A DNA stretch of 64,000 nucleotides from Nostoc carneum NIES-2107 (GTDB taxonomy: Bacteria > Cyanobacteriota > Cyanobacteriia > Cyanobacteriales > Nostocaceae). Below, in pieces: positions 54,977 through 64,000 of the stretch. Below the pieces are notes generated by a model, which was given only the letters and a program-made list of their open reading frames with translations, did no database searches and was not told where the DNA came from. Position 1 is the first letter of the stretch. Each line of letters starts with the position of its first letter. A program made the position numbers and the translations under genes. The stretch is taken from assembly GCA_002368155.1 (NCBI GenBank), contig AP018180.1, positions 5,479,007-5,543,006 on the forward strand, given 5' to 3'.

Positions 54977-55651
54977 ATGAAAATCATTTCCCAATCCCCA
55001 GCCCCCAGTCCCCAGCCCCCAGTCCCCAGTCCCCAGTCCCCAATCCCCATCCCCCAAAAAAGCCGCTTCTGGCTAATATTTTGTTGCTTCTGGCTAGCAT
55101 TTAACAGCTTTGATAACTTAGCATTTTCGCAGAACTCTTCTGTATCTAAGGATAAGGTGAAGTCTGCTTGCACTGAGCAAGATGTGCAATCTTTAACTAC
55201 TTGGCTTATGCGTGATTTACCAAGTTATACCAATCGCGTCAGTCAACGCGCGCGCCGTCTTAGCCGGAGTAGTGAAGTTTACAGTTATATACTTTTAGCA
55301 GGTAGGCCAGAGTTTACACCTTTACCTTTGAATCCGGGGATTGACACCCCAGAGACAGCAAAAAGTTCAGCATCAGGAGTCGATCAAGTTTTCTTTACTA
55401 CTTTAGAACGGCAGTATGTTGGGGGGAAAGCTGTGGAATTAGAAGAGTTCCACTGGCTATTGTTGACTAAAACTCAAAATGGCTGGCGTTTGGTAATGAT
55501 GTTTACTCAAACTGATGCATCTGTTCCCGGACAACCAGTATCTCCCCCAAGAGATAGTAGTAATAGCGCTATTGCTCAAGCGATTAAAATTTGGCTACGG
55601 GATTGTCAGGCGGGAACTGTGCGGATGGGTGGGATTAAAGGAAACAAGTAA
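54977..55651 (+). CDS. Secreted protein of unknown function with repeat-derived leader
   Basis: The 224-residue frame starts at an ATG just before 7-bp CCCCAGT repeats. Its first 28 residues read SPAPSPQPPVPSPQSP, followed by a hydrophobic stretch (SRFWLIFCCFWLAFNSFDNL) that would suit a signal peptide. The mature part (CTEQDVQSLTTWLMRDLP) holds two Cys, one here and one in WLRDCQAG, and no domain I recognise. The Pro-rich leader before a signal peptide is odd: the natural start may have been displaced by the repeat. Proteins like the mature part are found in cyanobacteria. Confidence 0.6.
   Translation: MKIISQSPAPSPQPPVPSPQSPIPIPQKSRFWLIFCCFWLAFNSFDNLAFSQNSSVSKDKVKSACTEQDVQSLTTWLMRDLPSYTNRVSQRARRLSRSSEVYSYILLAGRPEFTPLPLNPGIDTPETAKSSASGVDQVFFTTLERQYVGGKAVELEEFHWLLLTKTQNGWRLVMMFTQTDASVPGQPVSPPRDSSNSAIAQAIKIWLRDCQAGTVRMGGIKGNK
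54988..55055. repeat. CCCCAGT/CCCCAAT 7-bp array at the start of the 54977 gene
   Basis: About nine heptamers with CCCCAGC, CCCCAGT and CCCCAAT variants, in the reading frame that begins at 54977. A unit change would shift that frame. Confidence 0.8.
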
Positions 55652-55708
55652 CGCACAAGAGATAGCATTTTGCAGTGAGAATTTGGTTTAGGGGAAAGGT
55701 GAAAGGGG

Positions 55709-55745
55709 AAAGGGTAAGGGTTTTAATTTTACCCTTTTACTTTTG
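55709..55745 (+). terminator. Terminator-like hairpin between convergent genes
   Basis: AAAGGGTAA (55709-55717) pairs with TTACCCTTT (55729-55737) over nine bases, followed by TACTTTTG. It is preceded by GGGAAAGG repeats. Confidence 0.45.
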
Positions 55746-55753
55746 TGGTGAAT

Positions 55754-58700
55754 TTAGTCAATATCATCATAGATAGGAATCTGAATTTCAAATTCTGTAC
55801 CCTTACCTAGTGCAGAGTTGACGTTAATCATGCCTTCATGTTTTTCTATAATAATTTGGCGAGCGATCGCTAATCCTAAACCTGTACCCTTACCTACACC
55901 TTTAGTAGTAAATAAATGGTCAAAAATCTTGCTTTTTACTTCATCTGACATCCCTGGGCCATTATCATCAATAGAAATTTTTACGTTTTGATTTTGCACA
56001 GATGTGGTAATTGTAATCTGGTTAGGACTGGCTTGAATTTCTGTAAAACTTCGCCCAGTATTTAATTCATCGAAGGCATCAATGGCATTTGCTAAAATAT
56101 TCATGAATACCTGATTTAATTGACCAGGAAAACATTCTATTTTTGGTAACTTGCCATAATTTGTAATCACTTCAATTGCTGGACGTTTTTCGTTGGCTTT
56201 GAGGCGATGTTTAAGAATTAGAATTGTGCTATCGATACCTTCATGGATATTAAATTTTACTTTGTAATCTTTATCAGCGCGGGAGAATGTTCTTAAACTA
56301 GTGCTGATGTTGCTGAGGCGATTACAAGCAATTTCCATTGAATCAATTACCTTGGGCACATCCTCTAGCAGGTAATCTAAATCAATTTCTTCAGCATGAT
56401 TAAGAATTTTATCACCAGGATTGGTTAAGCTTTGTTGGTAAAGTCTCAAATGTTCTATAATATCTGCAAAGCTGGGTTTAGTTTGAGTTAAGCTAGCAGA
56501 AATAAAGCCGAGAGGATTATTCATTTCATGGGCTACCCCTGCAACTAAATTACCCAGTGCTGACATTTTCTCACTTTGGACTATTTGTAATTGCGCTTGT
56601 TGTAAATCTTGTAATGCTTGTTGCGCTTGTTGGTACATCCGCGCATTTTCTAATGATATAGCTGCTTGCGAGGAAAGTAAGTTTAGTACTTGCAGACGGT
56701 CATTAGTAAATACTCCTTGAGTTAGTTTATTTTCTAAATAGATAATGCCTACTAAATGACCTTGATTAATAATTGGCGTACAAATAACGCTCTTGGGTTG
56801 ATGCTTCAACATATATTCCCCAATTAGTCCAGGAATATTAGTTTCTAAATTATTAATGATTACTGTTTGTTGAGTATTTTTGACATAATAGATAATTTTT
56901 ATGGGAATATCTTGACATTGCTCTAATGGCTGTGATTCAAGAATAGTTTTGACTTGAGTTTGGGAATTTTCTTGATATGAAATAAAGGTAATTGCTCTGA
57001 CTTGCCAAGTATCTTCTACAGGAAGAATCAGCGCAGATTTTTTGGCACCAGAGTTTTCTAGGATAATGCGGGTAAGATTGGTGATGAGTTCATCTAATTG
57101 GATAGAACTAGAGATGGCTTGAGCAGCTTTGAGGACAGAGGTAAAATCTAGAGCATCAGAAATATTCGTGCTAGAAGAGTTAGTACATACAGAAGTTCCT
57201 GAAAAGGCAATAGTCGGAATAGTTTCTAGCAGCGGATTGAAACGATGTTCTTGTTGTTGGACAATTGGTTGGAGCAGTTGCGTATAGCGTTTTTCTAAGT
57301 CATCAGTTTTTGCTTTAGCTCCCCAATGAGCATAACAGTAATAAGCTTCTTGCATATAAGCTTCGGCAACTTTTTCTTTACCCCAGTTGAGATAAAATTT
57401 TGCTGCAAGTTCGTTAGCAAGGGCTAATTCTTGAATATAGCCATTTTCTTTTGCTTGCTTAATAGCATCATCGTAGAGATTGAAAGCTGCAAATTCTCTG
57501 TTTAAAATCCGATTTATTTCTGCCTCAATCAAATTATATTTATGCTGATAATTACTTGGGGCGAACTCTGCCCATTTCTGCATTTGCTGTTGATTTTCTG
57601 AGACTTTGTTCAGGTATTCTTGCTTTTGTGGTTCTTCAGCAATGGAGCATAAACCAAGTAAACTGAGAGACTGGTAAAAATTCCTCAGAGGAATAATTGC
57701 TAAACCAGTTGCACCAGCTTCGTATTCCTCAAATTTTTGAGCGGACTCCACAGCATCTTGGTAGTCTCCAAAGAAATAGGATAATAAGGTTTTCGCTAGA
57801 TAAACGTAACAAATCCCATTTATATTTTGATATTCAATTAATCCTGGTAAATCTGTTTGCTCGTTAAAGGCGGAACCAATGAGTAGAGTAGGTTGATTAA
57901 CTTGACCTTGTAAATTTAAGACTGTTTGTCTCCAAATTTTACCCCAAATTAAGGATACCTCTTGCTTAATTTCTGCCATGAGGTTGCAATATTTTAAAGA
58001 TTCTGTTTCAGCAAAATCTAGATGTTCTCCAGCCCAAAAAAGGAATTGGCAATAACAATTGGCACAATAGCCGACATATTCTAAATTTCCTGTTTCTAAG
58101 CCACTGACTAAACCTTCTTGGAATAATGGTAATGTAGATTTTATTGGGTCTTTCCAGTGTTTAATAAATAAACTAAAGGTGAGATAAACTCTACTTTTTA
58201 GCTCTTTGGCTGGAAAACGCTCTAACATAAGTACTGCTAAAGTACCAAATTGATAACCTGCATCAATTTCTCCCATACCGCATAGCAGTAATCCATACAA
58301 ACTATAGGCGATCGCAGCTTGGGGAGAATTACCATATTGAATACAAATTTTCACCATTGTGAAAATCTTTAACGGTAACAATGCGGGTTGAGCAATATAA
58401 ACTGGTGCAAATAAACCAGAAAGAATCCGCAAGGCGAATAGTTGATTGGGGTCAAGGAGTTCTGGTAAATTAGCCAAGTCGCTAATTAAGCGATCGCCTA
58501 ACAGCAGTTTAACTTGTTCGGCTTCTTTGAATGTCGTTTCGCGATCGCAGTCTGTCGGTAAAGTGACACCCAGTAAACTTAAGGCTTCCCTTCCGGTTTG
58601 GATGGCTTCGATAAATTTATTTTGTGCGGTGTACGATTGAATCTGAATTTCGTAGACTTTAACTTTCTCTAAGGCTGTTTTTGCGTGCTGAAGGGTGATC

Positions 58701-61189
58701 TCGATTAATGTTTTAGAAGCATCAAAGTTGGTATTTAAATATTCTGATTCAGCTGCAGATTCGTAAAGTGCTAGAGTCAAATCATATTCAGTATTCCAAC
58801 TATCAGTTGCTAGCAGTCTCATACCGATACTAAAATAACTCACAGCCGCCGCATAAGCTGTAGATGCTTTAGCTCGATTACCAGCAATTAAATTGAGTTG
58901 AGCTAGTTGATTTTTTTGATTTTGTTCAACAATTAAATCAATACCTAAGTTTAATTGATTAACAATATTAAATATGCGGTTTTCTAATTCTGCCTCATCT
59001 GTATTTTTCAGTAACAACTGACCAATACTTAGGTGCGTTGCTTGTTTTTGGTTTTCTGGAATTAAAGAGTAAGATGCTTGCTGTACTCGGTCATGTAGAA
59101 ATCTATAGGTAGGCACTTGGAAACTGGCATTAGCAAATGGTTGTGATTCAGAATCCTTCCCACTTTCCTGATAAAATTTATAAACTTCACTATTGGGTAA
59201 AATCACCCCTTCTTGCAAAGCTTTCCATAAATCAGCAGCCGTTTCAATTTGAGAATGCTGATAGATAATTGCTAGAGTATCGAGGTCAAAGCGGTTACCA
59301 ATACAAGCAGCTAATTTTAAAATATCTTGAGTGGCTTGTGGCAATTTCTGTAACTGAATCGCCATAAATTCCACTACATCATCAGTGAGAGCTAAGGCTG
59401 TAACTTCAGCAATGTCACATTGCCAATAGCCTAACTCAAAATTAAAGGTAATTAGCCCATCCTCATACAAGGTTTTCAAGAATTGATTGTTAAAAAATGG
59501 ATTACCTTTAGTTTTTTGATAAACTAATTCTGTTAAAGGTAGGGCAATTTCTTCAGCACAACTCAGAGTATCAGCTATGAGTAAATTAATATTGGATTTC
59601 TGCAGTGGGTTTAAAGTAATAGTATTGAGTGTAGCTTTAGTTTTAGCAATTTCATCTAAAGTTAAGGTTAAAGGGTGAGTAGCAGAAACCTCATTATCTC
59701 GATAAGCACCAATAATTAATAAATAGCCGCGATTGGCTTCACTCATTAAGAGTTGCATGAGTTTTAATGAAGCCAAATCTGCCCATTGTAAATCATCCAG
59801 AAAAATTACTAGAGGATGTTCGGGAATAGTGAAAGTGGCAATAAATTTTTGAAACAGTAAATTAAAGCGATTTTGGGCTGCATTCCCCGAAAGTTCTGGT
59901 ACAGGTGGTTGTGTACCAATAATTTCTTCTAACTCGGGAATTACTTCAATAATTACCTGTCCGTTATCGCCTAATGCTGACAGAATTTGAGTTTTCCATT
60001 GTTGTAATTGGCTATCACTTTCAGTCAGTAATTGTCCCATTAAATCCCGCAAGGCTTGAACAAAGGCAGAGAAAGGAACGTTACGATTAAACTGGTCAAA
60101 CTTACCTTTAATAAAATAGCCATGTTGTCTGACAATCGGTTTATGAATTTCATTGACAACAGCGGTTTTTCCCGTACCAGAAAAACCAGCAACCAACATT
60201 AATTCTGAGTTATTATTAGCAACGCGATCAAAAGCGCTGAGTAAAGTTTGAACTTCTGTTTCTCGCCCATAGAGTTTTTCAGGGATAATGAAGCGATCGC
60301 ATATATCTCGTTTGCCAATTTCAAAGTAGGCAATTTTCCCAGTAGCGTTTAATTGAGCGAGACATTTTTGTAAATCATATTTTAAGCCTAAGCCACTTTG
60401 GTAACGGTCTTCGGCATTTTTTGCCATTAATTTACTCACAATCTCACCCAAAACTGGAGGTATTGCAGGGTTAATTTCATGTACTGAAGGAGGGTGTTTG
60501 GCAATATGACAATGTACCAACTCCATCGGTTCGTGAGAATTAAATGGTAATTTTCCTGTCAGTAGTTCAAAAAATGTCACACCTAAAGAATAAAAATCAC
60601 TGCGGTAATCTATACCCCGGTTCATTCGTCCAGTTTGTTCGGGGGATAAATAAGCTAAAGTTCCTTCTAAAACGTTAGGACTGATAATGGTTTGAGTTTC
60701 TCTAGGTAATAAAGAAGCAATACTAAAGTCGATGAGTTTAACTTCTTGAGTTTTAGGATTAATAAGAATATTGGCAGGTTTAATATCTTTGTGGATGACA
60801 CGATTTTGGTATAAATAGTCAATAATCTCAGTTAACTGCAGTGCAATTCGCAGAAATTCGATCAATCTTAGTGGTTGATTGCTGGTGTATTCTTTTAAAG
60901 AAATTCCTCCAGAATCTTCCATTACCAATGCATAGCTATTACGGTAAGCTTCTAAACTTAAAGGACGGACGATACCGGGAATATCAAGATTTTTCGCAAT
61001 AGTATATTGGTTGCGAAATTGCAACAGTTCGTTGAAAGAAGGAAATTCTAGCCGTAATATTTTGATGACAACAGCTTTTTGATCCGCAATTCTAATAGCG
61101 CGGTAAACTTCGCTTTTATAACCTTGGTAGAGTTTGGCGACCAATTCATAGCCATTAATGTGGGAAAATCTATCACTTACTCTGGTCAT
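55754..61189 (-). CDS. Trifunctional Ser/Thr kinase, AAA-type ATPase, GAF and histidine kinase
   Basis: The 1811-residue protein begins with a Ser/Thr kinase (about 10-275; VIHKDIKPANILI, DFS in place of DFG, GTLAYLSPEQ). A large predicted ATPase follows (P-loop GFSGTGKTAVV about 340), then a long TPR-like helical region. A GAF domain spans about 1370-1520. A histidine kinase ends the protein: H-box GVAHEMNNPLG near 1550, N-box NAIDAF, DNGPGM, GTGLGLAIAR. This layout occurs in many Nostocales, where members often await a known ligand. The ATG at 61189 has GGAG ten bases upstream. No cognate receiver is adjacent. Confidence 0.9.
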   Translation of the reverse strand: MTRVSDRFSHINGYELVAKLYQGYKSEVYRAIRIADQKAVVIKILRLEFPSFNELLQFRNQYTIAKNLDIPGIVRPLSLEAYRNSYALVMEDSGGISLKEYTSNQPLRLIEFLRIALQLTEIIDYLYQNRVIHKDIKPANILINPKTQEVKLIDFSIASLLPRETQTIISPNVLEGTLAYLSPEQTGRMNRGIDYRSDFYSLGVTFFELLTGKLPFNSHEPMELVHCHIAKHPPSVHEINPAIPPVLGEIVSKLMAKNAEDRYQSGLGLKYDLQKCLAQLNATGKIAYFEIGKRDICDRFIIPEKLYGRETEVQTLLSAFDRVANNNSELMLVAGFSGTGKTAVVNEIHKPIVRQHGYFIKGKFDQFNRNVPFSAFVQALRDLMGQLLTESDSQLQQWKTQILSALGDNGQVIIEVIPELEEIIGTQPPVPELSGNAAQNRFNLLFQKFIATFTIPEHPLVIFLDDLQWADLASLKLMQLLMSEANRGYLLIIGAYRDNEVSATHPLTLTLDEIAKTKATLNTITLNPLQKSNINLLIADTLSCAEEIALPLTELVYQKTKGNPFFNNQFLKTLYEDGLITFNFELGYWQCDIAEVTALALTDDVVEFMAIQLQKLPQATQDILKLAACIGNRFDLDTLAIIYQHSQIETAADLWKALQEGVILPNSEVYKFYQESGKDSESQPFANASFQVPTYRFLHDRVQQASYSLIPENQKQATHLSIGQLLLKNTDEAELENRIFNIVNQLNLGIDLIVEQNQKNQLAQLNLIAGNRAKASTAYAAAVSYFSIGMRLLATDSWNTEYDLTLALYESAAESEYLNTNFDASKTLIEITLQHAKTALEKVKVYEIQIQSYTAQNKFIEAIQTGREALSLLGVTLPTDCDRETTFKEAEQVKLLLGDRLISDLANLPELLDPNQLFALRILSGLFAPVYIAQPALLPLKIFTMVKICIQYGNSPQAAIAYSLYGLLLCGMGEIDAGYQFGTLAVLMLERFPAKELKSRVYLTFSLFIKHWKDPIKSTLPLFQEGLVSGLETGNLEYVGYCANCYCQFLFWAGEHLDFAETESLKYCNLMAEIKQEVSLIWGKIWRQTVLNLQGQVNQPTLLIGSAFNEQTDLPGLIEYQNINGICYVYLAKTLLSYFFGDYQDAVESAQKFEEYEAGATGLAIIPLRNFYQSLSLLGLCSIAEEPQKQEYLNKVSENQQQMQKWAEFAPSNYQHKYNLIEAEINRILNREFAAFNLYDDAIKQAKENGYIQELALANELAAKFYLNWGKEKVAEAYMQEAYYCYAHWGAKAKTDDLEKRYTQLLQPIVQQQEHRFNPLLETIPTIAFSGTSVCTNSSSTNISDALDFTSVLKAAQAISSSIQLDELITNLTRIILENSGAKKSALILPVEDTWQVRAITFISYQENSQTQVKTILESQPLEQCQDIPIKIIYYVKNTQQTVIINNLETNIPGLIGEYMLKHQPKSVICTPIINQGHLVGIIYLENKLTQGVFTNDRLQVLNLLSSQAAISLENARMYQQAQQALQDLQQAQLQIVQSEKMSALGNLVAGVAHEMNNPLGFISASLTQTKPSFADIIEHLRLYQQSLTNPGDKILNHAEEIDLDYLLEDVPKVIDSMEIACNRLSNISTSLRTFSRADKDYKVKFNIHEGIDSTILILKHRLKANEKRPAIEVITNYGKLPKIECFPGQLNQVFMNILANAIDAFDELNTGRSFTEIQASPNQITITTSVQNQNVKISIDDNGPGMSDEVKSKIFDHLFTTKGVGKGTGLGLAIARQIIIEKHEGMINVNSALGKGTEFEIQIPIYDDID

Positions 61190-61365
61190 GGTTATACTCC
61201 ACAAATCAATTTTATTTGTTAAAACTCAGGATTTATATAGCCGTTCAGCACTTATTATTCCCAAAAAAACTGTTAGAGCAACCAAAGTTAAGAGAAAGGA
61301 AGTGTTAGGTTGAAAATGTAAGTTTGACAAATTAATTTTGTTTAGATAATCACAAGCCAGCAATC

Positions 61366-62346
61366 ATGAAGTATCTTCAGGGAAAAGTAACATTAGTCAC
61401 GGGAGCCACCAGGGGTATAGGCAAAGGAATTGCCATTGGATTAGGTGAAGCAGGCGCAACTGTATACATTACAGGACGCAGCCTCAATAACTCTAATTCT
61501 CAGGATGATATTGGAGGTAGCTTAAATGACACCAAATTAGCAGTAGAGGAAGCTGGCGGTGTCTGCATTCCGATTGCAGTCGATCACAGTGACGATGAGC
61601 AAGTGCGATCGCTTTTTCAACGCATTGAACAAGAACAAGACGGAAAGTTGGATTTGTTGGTAAATAATGTATTTTCAGGAGTACCAGCCTTGAGAAAGCT
61701 GGATGATCAACCTTTTTGGGATTTTGACGCGAGTCTCTGGGATGCTTGCAACAATGTGGGTTTGCGTAGTCACTATGTAGCAAGTATTTTTGCAGCTAGG
61801 ATGATGGCTAAGCGTCAACAAGGCTTAATTTGTACTATTTCCTCTTGGGGTGGGCTTTCCTATATTTTTGGTGCAGCCTATGGTGCGGGTAAATCAGCGT
61901 GCGATCGCCTCGCCACGGATATGGCTGTTGAACTAAAACCCTATAATGTGGCTTCAATCTCCATTTGGCCAGGGATTGTGGGCACAGAACACATTAGCAG
62001 CATCGCCTCAGAAATGGCTGACACCAAGTCAACTGACCCGAAAAAAGCCATGTTTAGCGATCGCTACAACTGGGAAACCCCCTTATTAACAGGACGAGCG
62101 ATCGCTAAACTAGCCAACGATTCCACAGTCATATCCCGTACAGGACGTGTACATATTGTTGCCGAACTAGCCCAACAATATGGGGTGGTAGATCAAGAAG
62201 GAAACCTACCTGTCTCACTCCGTTCTTTACGTTTTCTGCTACCTATGGCAATACCACAATTGAGAAAAAATTCCTGGCTAATACCCGATATCAAAATTCC
62301 TTGGTCACTATTACTACTGAGTAGCCTCAGTTCCCCAAAAATTTGA
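61366..62346 (+). CDS. Short-chain dehydrogenase/reductase (DHRS1-like)
   Basis: The 326-residue product has a Rossmann fold with the TGxxxGxG loop (TGATRGIGKGIA) and NN-type VNNVFSG. The catalytic residues are Ser in TISSWGG and Tyr/Lys in YGAGKSACDR. The pattern with a long C-terminal part resembles DHRS1-type members. It is divergent from the giant kinase by about 170 bases. Substrate unknown. Confidence 0.85.
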   Translation: MKYLQGKVTLVTGATRGIGKGIAIGLGEAGATVYITGRSLNNSNSQDDIGGSLNDTKLAVEEAGGVCIPIAVDHSDDEQVRSLFQRIEQEQDGKLDLLVNNVFSGVPALRKLDDQPFWDFDASLWDACNNVGLRSHYVASIFAARMMAKRQQGLICTISSWGGLSYIFGAAYGAGKSACDRLATDMAVELKPYNVASISIWPGIVGTEHISSIASEMADTKSTDPKKAMFSDRYNWETPLLTGRAIAKLANDSTVISRTGRVHIVAELAQQYGVVDQEGNLPVSLRSLRFLLPMAIPQLRKNSWLIPDIKIPWSLLLLSSLSSPKI

Positions 62347-62562
62347 TAAAAAACCATGACATGAGACATTTCCAGTGATTTATCGATAGGAGGAAAGAGG
62401 TGATGAATTTTGAATTTTGCGGAAAGTTGCGTGCGGGTGTTCCCCCCGTTGAGGAGGCAGTGCGCCCTTGCGGGTTAAGAGACTTGTAGCAACTGCCGTC
62501 AAACTTTCCTTGGCGTAGCCTCTGCCTTTGGGAGAAGACGAATTTTGAATTCCCCAAAGGGG
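62347..62562. other. Short gap with interspersed repeat fragments
   Basis: About 215 bases between convergent genes. GAATTTTGAATTTTGCGG and GACGAATTTTGAATTCCCC flank a GGCGTAGCCTCTGCCTTTGG fragment, an interspersed Nostocales repeat. An open minus frame across it is repeat-derived. No gene. Confidence 0.55.
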
Positions 62563-63444
62563 TCAGCTTCCGGGGAATGGGAAAAAGATTACAGGATACC
62601 AGCTTTGACGCAAGATTTCAGCCGCAAAACTAGAAACCAACCATTCCTGGAGCTTACCTATAGTTTCGGAAGACACAGCAATTGCACTAATATCAGCCAT
62701 AAAAGCTGTTTCTAAAATCTGATTTACAGGGTTTCCTTCCCGAACTTCTGTTTTTACTTGTAAATTTACTCCTTCCAAATCAGCTTTAATTTGAGATAGA
62801 GTTGCTTGCGCCTCCTGTGGCAAAATTTTTGGTGGTCTTTCTTGACGACCAGAATTATCTATTACCCAACAAAGCTGACAATTTTGCATAAATTTGCCAG
62901 GCTGTTTCTCTGCTAAATCTTTCACCTGTTGTACTAGGTAATTCGCTGATTGAGTATTGTTATAAGGAAGTAGCAAAGAGCGGAAAAGGTGCTGACAACG
63001 TAGTGTTAATTCCTCGTTAGTATAGGCAGATATTAACTGAGGACGCAGTACTAATAGAGGAATTTTGGTTTGATGGGATAAGTCAGACATCGTACTTCCC
63101 ACTAATTTTTCTGTGAATAAGCTGCGACTTTGAGAGCCTAAAATAATCAGTTCAGACTGATAACTTTGCGCTACTTTCAGGATTTTTTCAACTGCTTTTC
63201 CAGATTGAACTTCTATTTTGACTTCTACATCTGAATTATTTTCACCAACTGCTGCGGCTAATCGGGTTTGCGCTGCTTCGATGTTCTCTGTATCCACTTT
63301 TGGAATAGCACCTTTTTCCCAAACTGGTACAACGTGCAGAAACACAATTTGCTTTATCCCTGCTAGCCCAAGGCTAGAAACAAAATGTGCCAAACGGTGC
63401 AAACCATCAGCAAAATCTGTGGAAATTAAAACTCTTTCAAACAT
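62563..63444 (-). CDS. Tandem universal stress protein
   Basis: The 293-residue product has two Usp domains (about 1-140 and 150-290). The first shows VLISTDFADGLHRLAHF and LIILGSQSRSLFTEKLVGST with the ATP-binding G-2x-G-9x-G(S/T)-like loop partly preserved. The second is more divergent (FMADISAIAVSSETIG) and has no clear ATP loop. Usp proteins support survival under stress by unclear means. ATG start at 63444. Confidence 0.85.
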   Translation of the reverse strand: MFERVLISTDFADGLHRLAHFVSSLGLAGIKQIVFLHVVPVWEKGAIPKVDTENIEAAQTRLAAAVGENNSDVEVKIEVQSGKAVEKILKVAQSYQSELIILGSQSRSLFTEKLVGSTMSDLSHQTKIPLLVLRPQLISAYTNEELTLRCQHLFRSLLLPYNNTQSANYLVQQVKDLAEKQPGKFMQNCQLCWVIDNSGRQERPPKILPQEAQATLSQIKADLEGVNLQVKTEVREGNPVNQILETAFMADISAIAVSSETIGKLQEWLVSSFAAEILRQSWYPVIFFPFPGS

Positions 63445-63506
63445 AAATAATTTAATACAACTAAGTTTTCTGTATTTTAGTTTTTTAAGACCCTTGCTGG
63501 GTTGCT

Positions 63507-63539
63507 AGATCCCCGACTTCTTTAAGAAGTCGGGGATCT
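63507..63539. repeat. AGATCCCCGACTTCTT palindrome
   Basis: Arms 63507-63522 and 63524-63539 pair over all 16 positions around a single T. The GATCCCCGACTTCTT hairpin is an interspersed repeat in many cyanobacteria. It could end transcription of the ABC gene, whose stop lies 42 bases away, but no T-run follows. Confidence 0.85.
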
Positions 63540-63581
63540 GACCACCACCAACTTCTCACAACTAATGCGGCAGACCACTGG

Positions 63582-64000
63582 TTATGTAGCAGTTGCACCC
63601 AACTGAAGAGCATACAAGTTTGCATAGACACCTTGTTTAGCAATTAGTTCTGCATGAGTTCCTTGTTCAACAATTTGTCCTTGCTGAATGACTAACACCT
63701 GGGAAGCCTGAGTTACAGTACTGAGACGGTGAGCAATGACAAAGCTGGTACGCCCTTGCAACAAACGTGCGATCGCACTTTGTACTAGTGCTTCGGTGCG
63801 GGTGTCTATACTGCTGGTGGCTTCATCAAGTATCAAAATTCGCGGGTTAATTAATATCGCACGGGCAATACTAATTAGTTGGCGCTGTCCCTGGCTGAGA
63901 GGCGCACCCCGTTCGCCTAATTGAGTTGAATAACCCTGGGGTAATGAGGTGATGAACTCATGCACATTTGCCCTTTGCGCTGCAGCTTCGATATCTGCTT
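63582..64000 (-). CDS. ABC exporter ATPase domain, C-terminal fragment
   Basis: The frame continues past the right edge, so only the last 139 residues are visible. They hold the ABC signature LSQGQRQLISIARA, Walker B ILILDEATSSID, and the H-loop IAHRLSTV. The pattern is that of MsbA/MDR-type half transporters with a fused membrane domain, which would lie outside the window. The Met at 63965 is internal to the frame. Substrate unknown. Confidence 0.88.
   Translation of the reverse strand, partial: ADIEAAAQRANVHEFITSLPQGYSTQLGERGAPLSQGQRQLISIARAILINPRILILDEATSSIDTRTEALVQSAIARLLQGRTSFVIAHRLSTVTQASQVLVIQQGQIVEQGTHAELIAKQGVYANLYALQLGATAT

Noticed and set aside
62327-62557. Minus-strand 76-residue frame
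   Set aside because: It is made of interspersed repeat and overlaps the SDR end.

Overview
The window is chromosomal DNA of a filamentous, Nostocales-type cyanobacterium (Nostoc, Calothrix or Tolypothrix relatives). The evidence is two phycobilisome linker genes, cyanobacteria-restricted small families (DUF3143, DUF1825, DUF3181 types), very frequent HIP1 octamers (GCGATCGC), and dense short tandem repeats (GGGGATT, TAATGGG, ATGCCC types) of the kind typical of Nostocales intergenic DNA. There are no rRNA genes, no CRISPR array, no intact insertion sequence and one tRNA (Arg, ACG). Both ends cut genes: an AmpG-like permease at the left and an ABC exporter at the right.

Layout. 1-8.4 kb: end of the permease, a membrane-anchored rod linker (cpcL), an OmpR-type regulator, a four-helix membrane protein, a CpcD/ApcC-domain linker, a cupin, a 651-residue regulator with receiver, winged-helix, Hpt and second receiver domains, and several very small genes, including a 37-residue membrane peptide with a strong ribosome binding site. 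8.7-17.3 kb: divergent pbpC (PBP1C) and a 1938-residue alpha-2-macroglobulin lipoprotein whose thioester site appears lost. 17.4-21.1 kb: small unknown genes, then a tight DUF488-DUF488-dual-OB-like operon followed by a 21-bp tandem array. 21.4-24.9 kb: a two-partner-secretion exoprotein. 25-31 kb: prmA, a class A beta-lactamase-like protein divergent from an NlpC/P60 endopeptidase, a GT2 glycosyltransferase, an MFS permease, tRNA-Arg and moaC. 31.9-37.7 kb: a degenerate GAF-kinase overlapping a receiver protein, then small cyanobacterial proteins and a J-domain/DUF3143 pair. 37.8-44.7 kb: lysA-cdaA-uppS on the minus strand, divergent from rimI and clpC. 44.9-50.6 kb: a TPR-WD40 protein, lepB, an HHH protein, a TM2 protein, a TPR protein and a DUF1825 protein. 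50.7-64 kb: PBP1A, tyrS, pyrF, a secreted unknown, a giant Ser/Thr kinase-AAA-GAF-histidine kinase, an SDR, a universal stress protein and the ABC exporter fragment.

How the genes relate. A cell-envelope theme recurs: pbpC with the macroglobulin, PBP1A, the NlpC/P60 and beta-lactamase-like pair, uppS, cdaA, lysA and lepB. Signalling is the second theme: two OmpR-like regulators, the GAF-kinase/receiver pair and the hybrid kinase. Phycobilisome linkers at 0.5-4.2 kb lie next to the two OmpR-like regulators.

The least explained structures are: (1) the DUF488-DUF488-dual-OB operon beside the 21-bp array; (2) 7-bp repeat arrays inside or at the start of three reading frames, where loss of one unit would shift the frame; (3) the macroglobulin without a thioester; (4) a candidate small RNA upstream of lepB on the opposite strand; (5) families of palindromic and MITE-like repeats.
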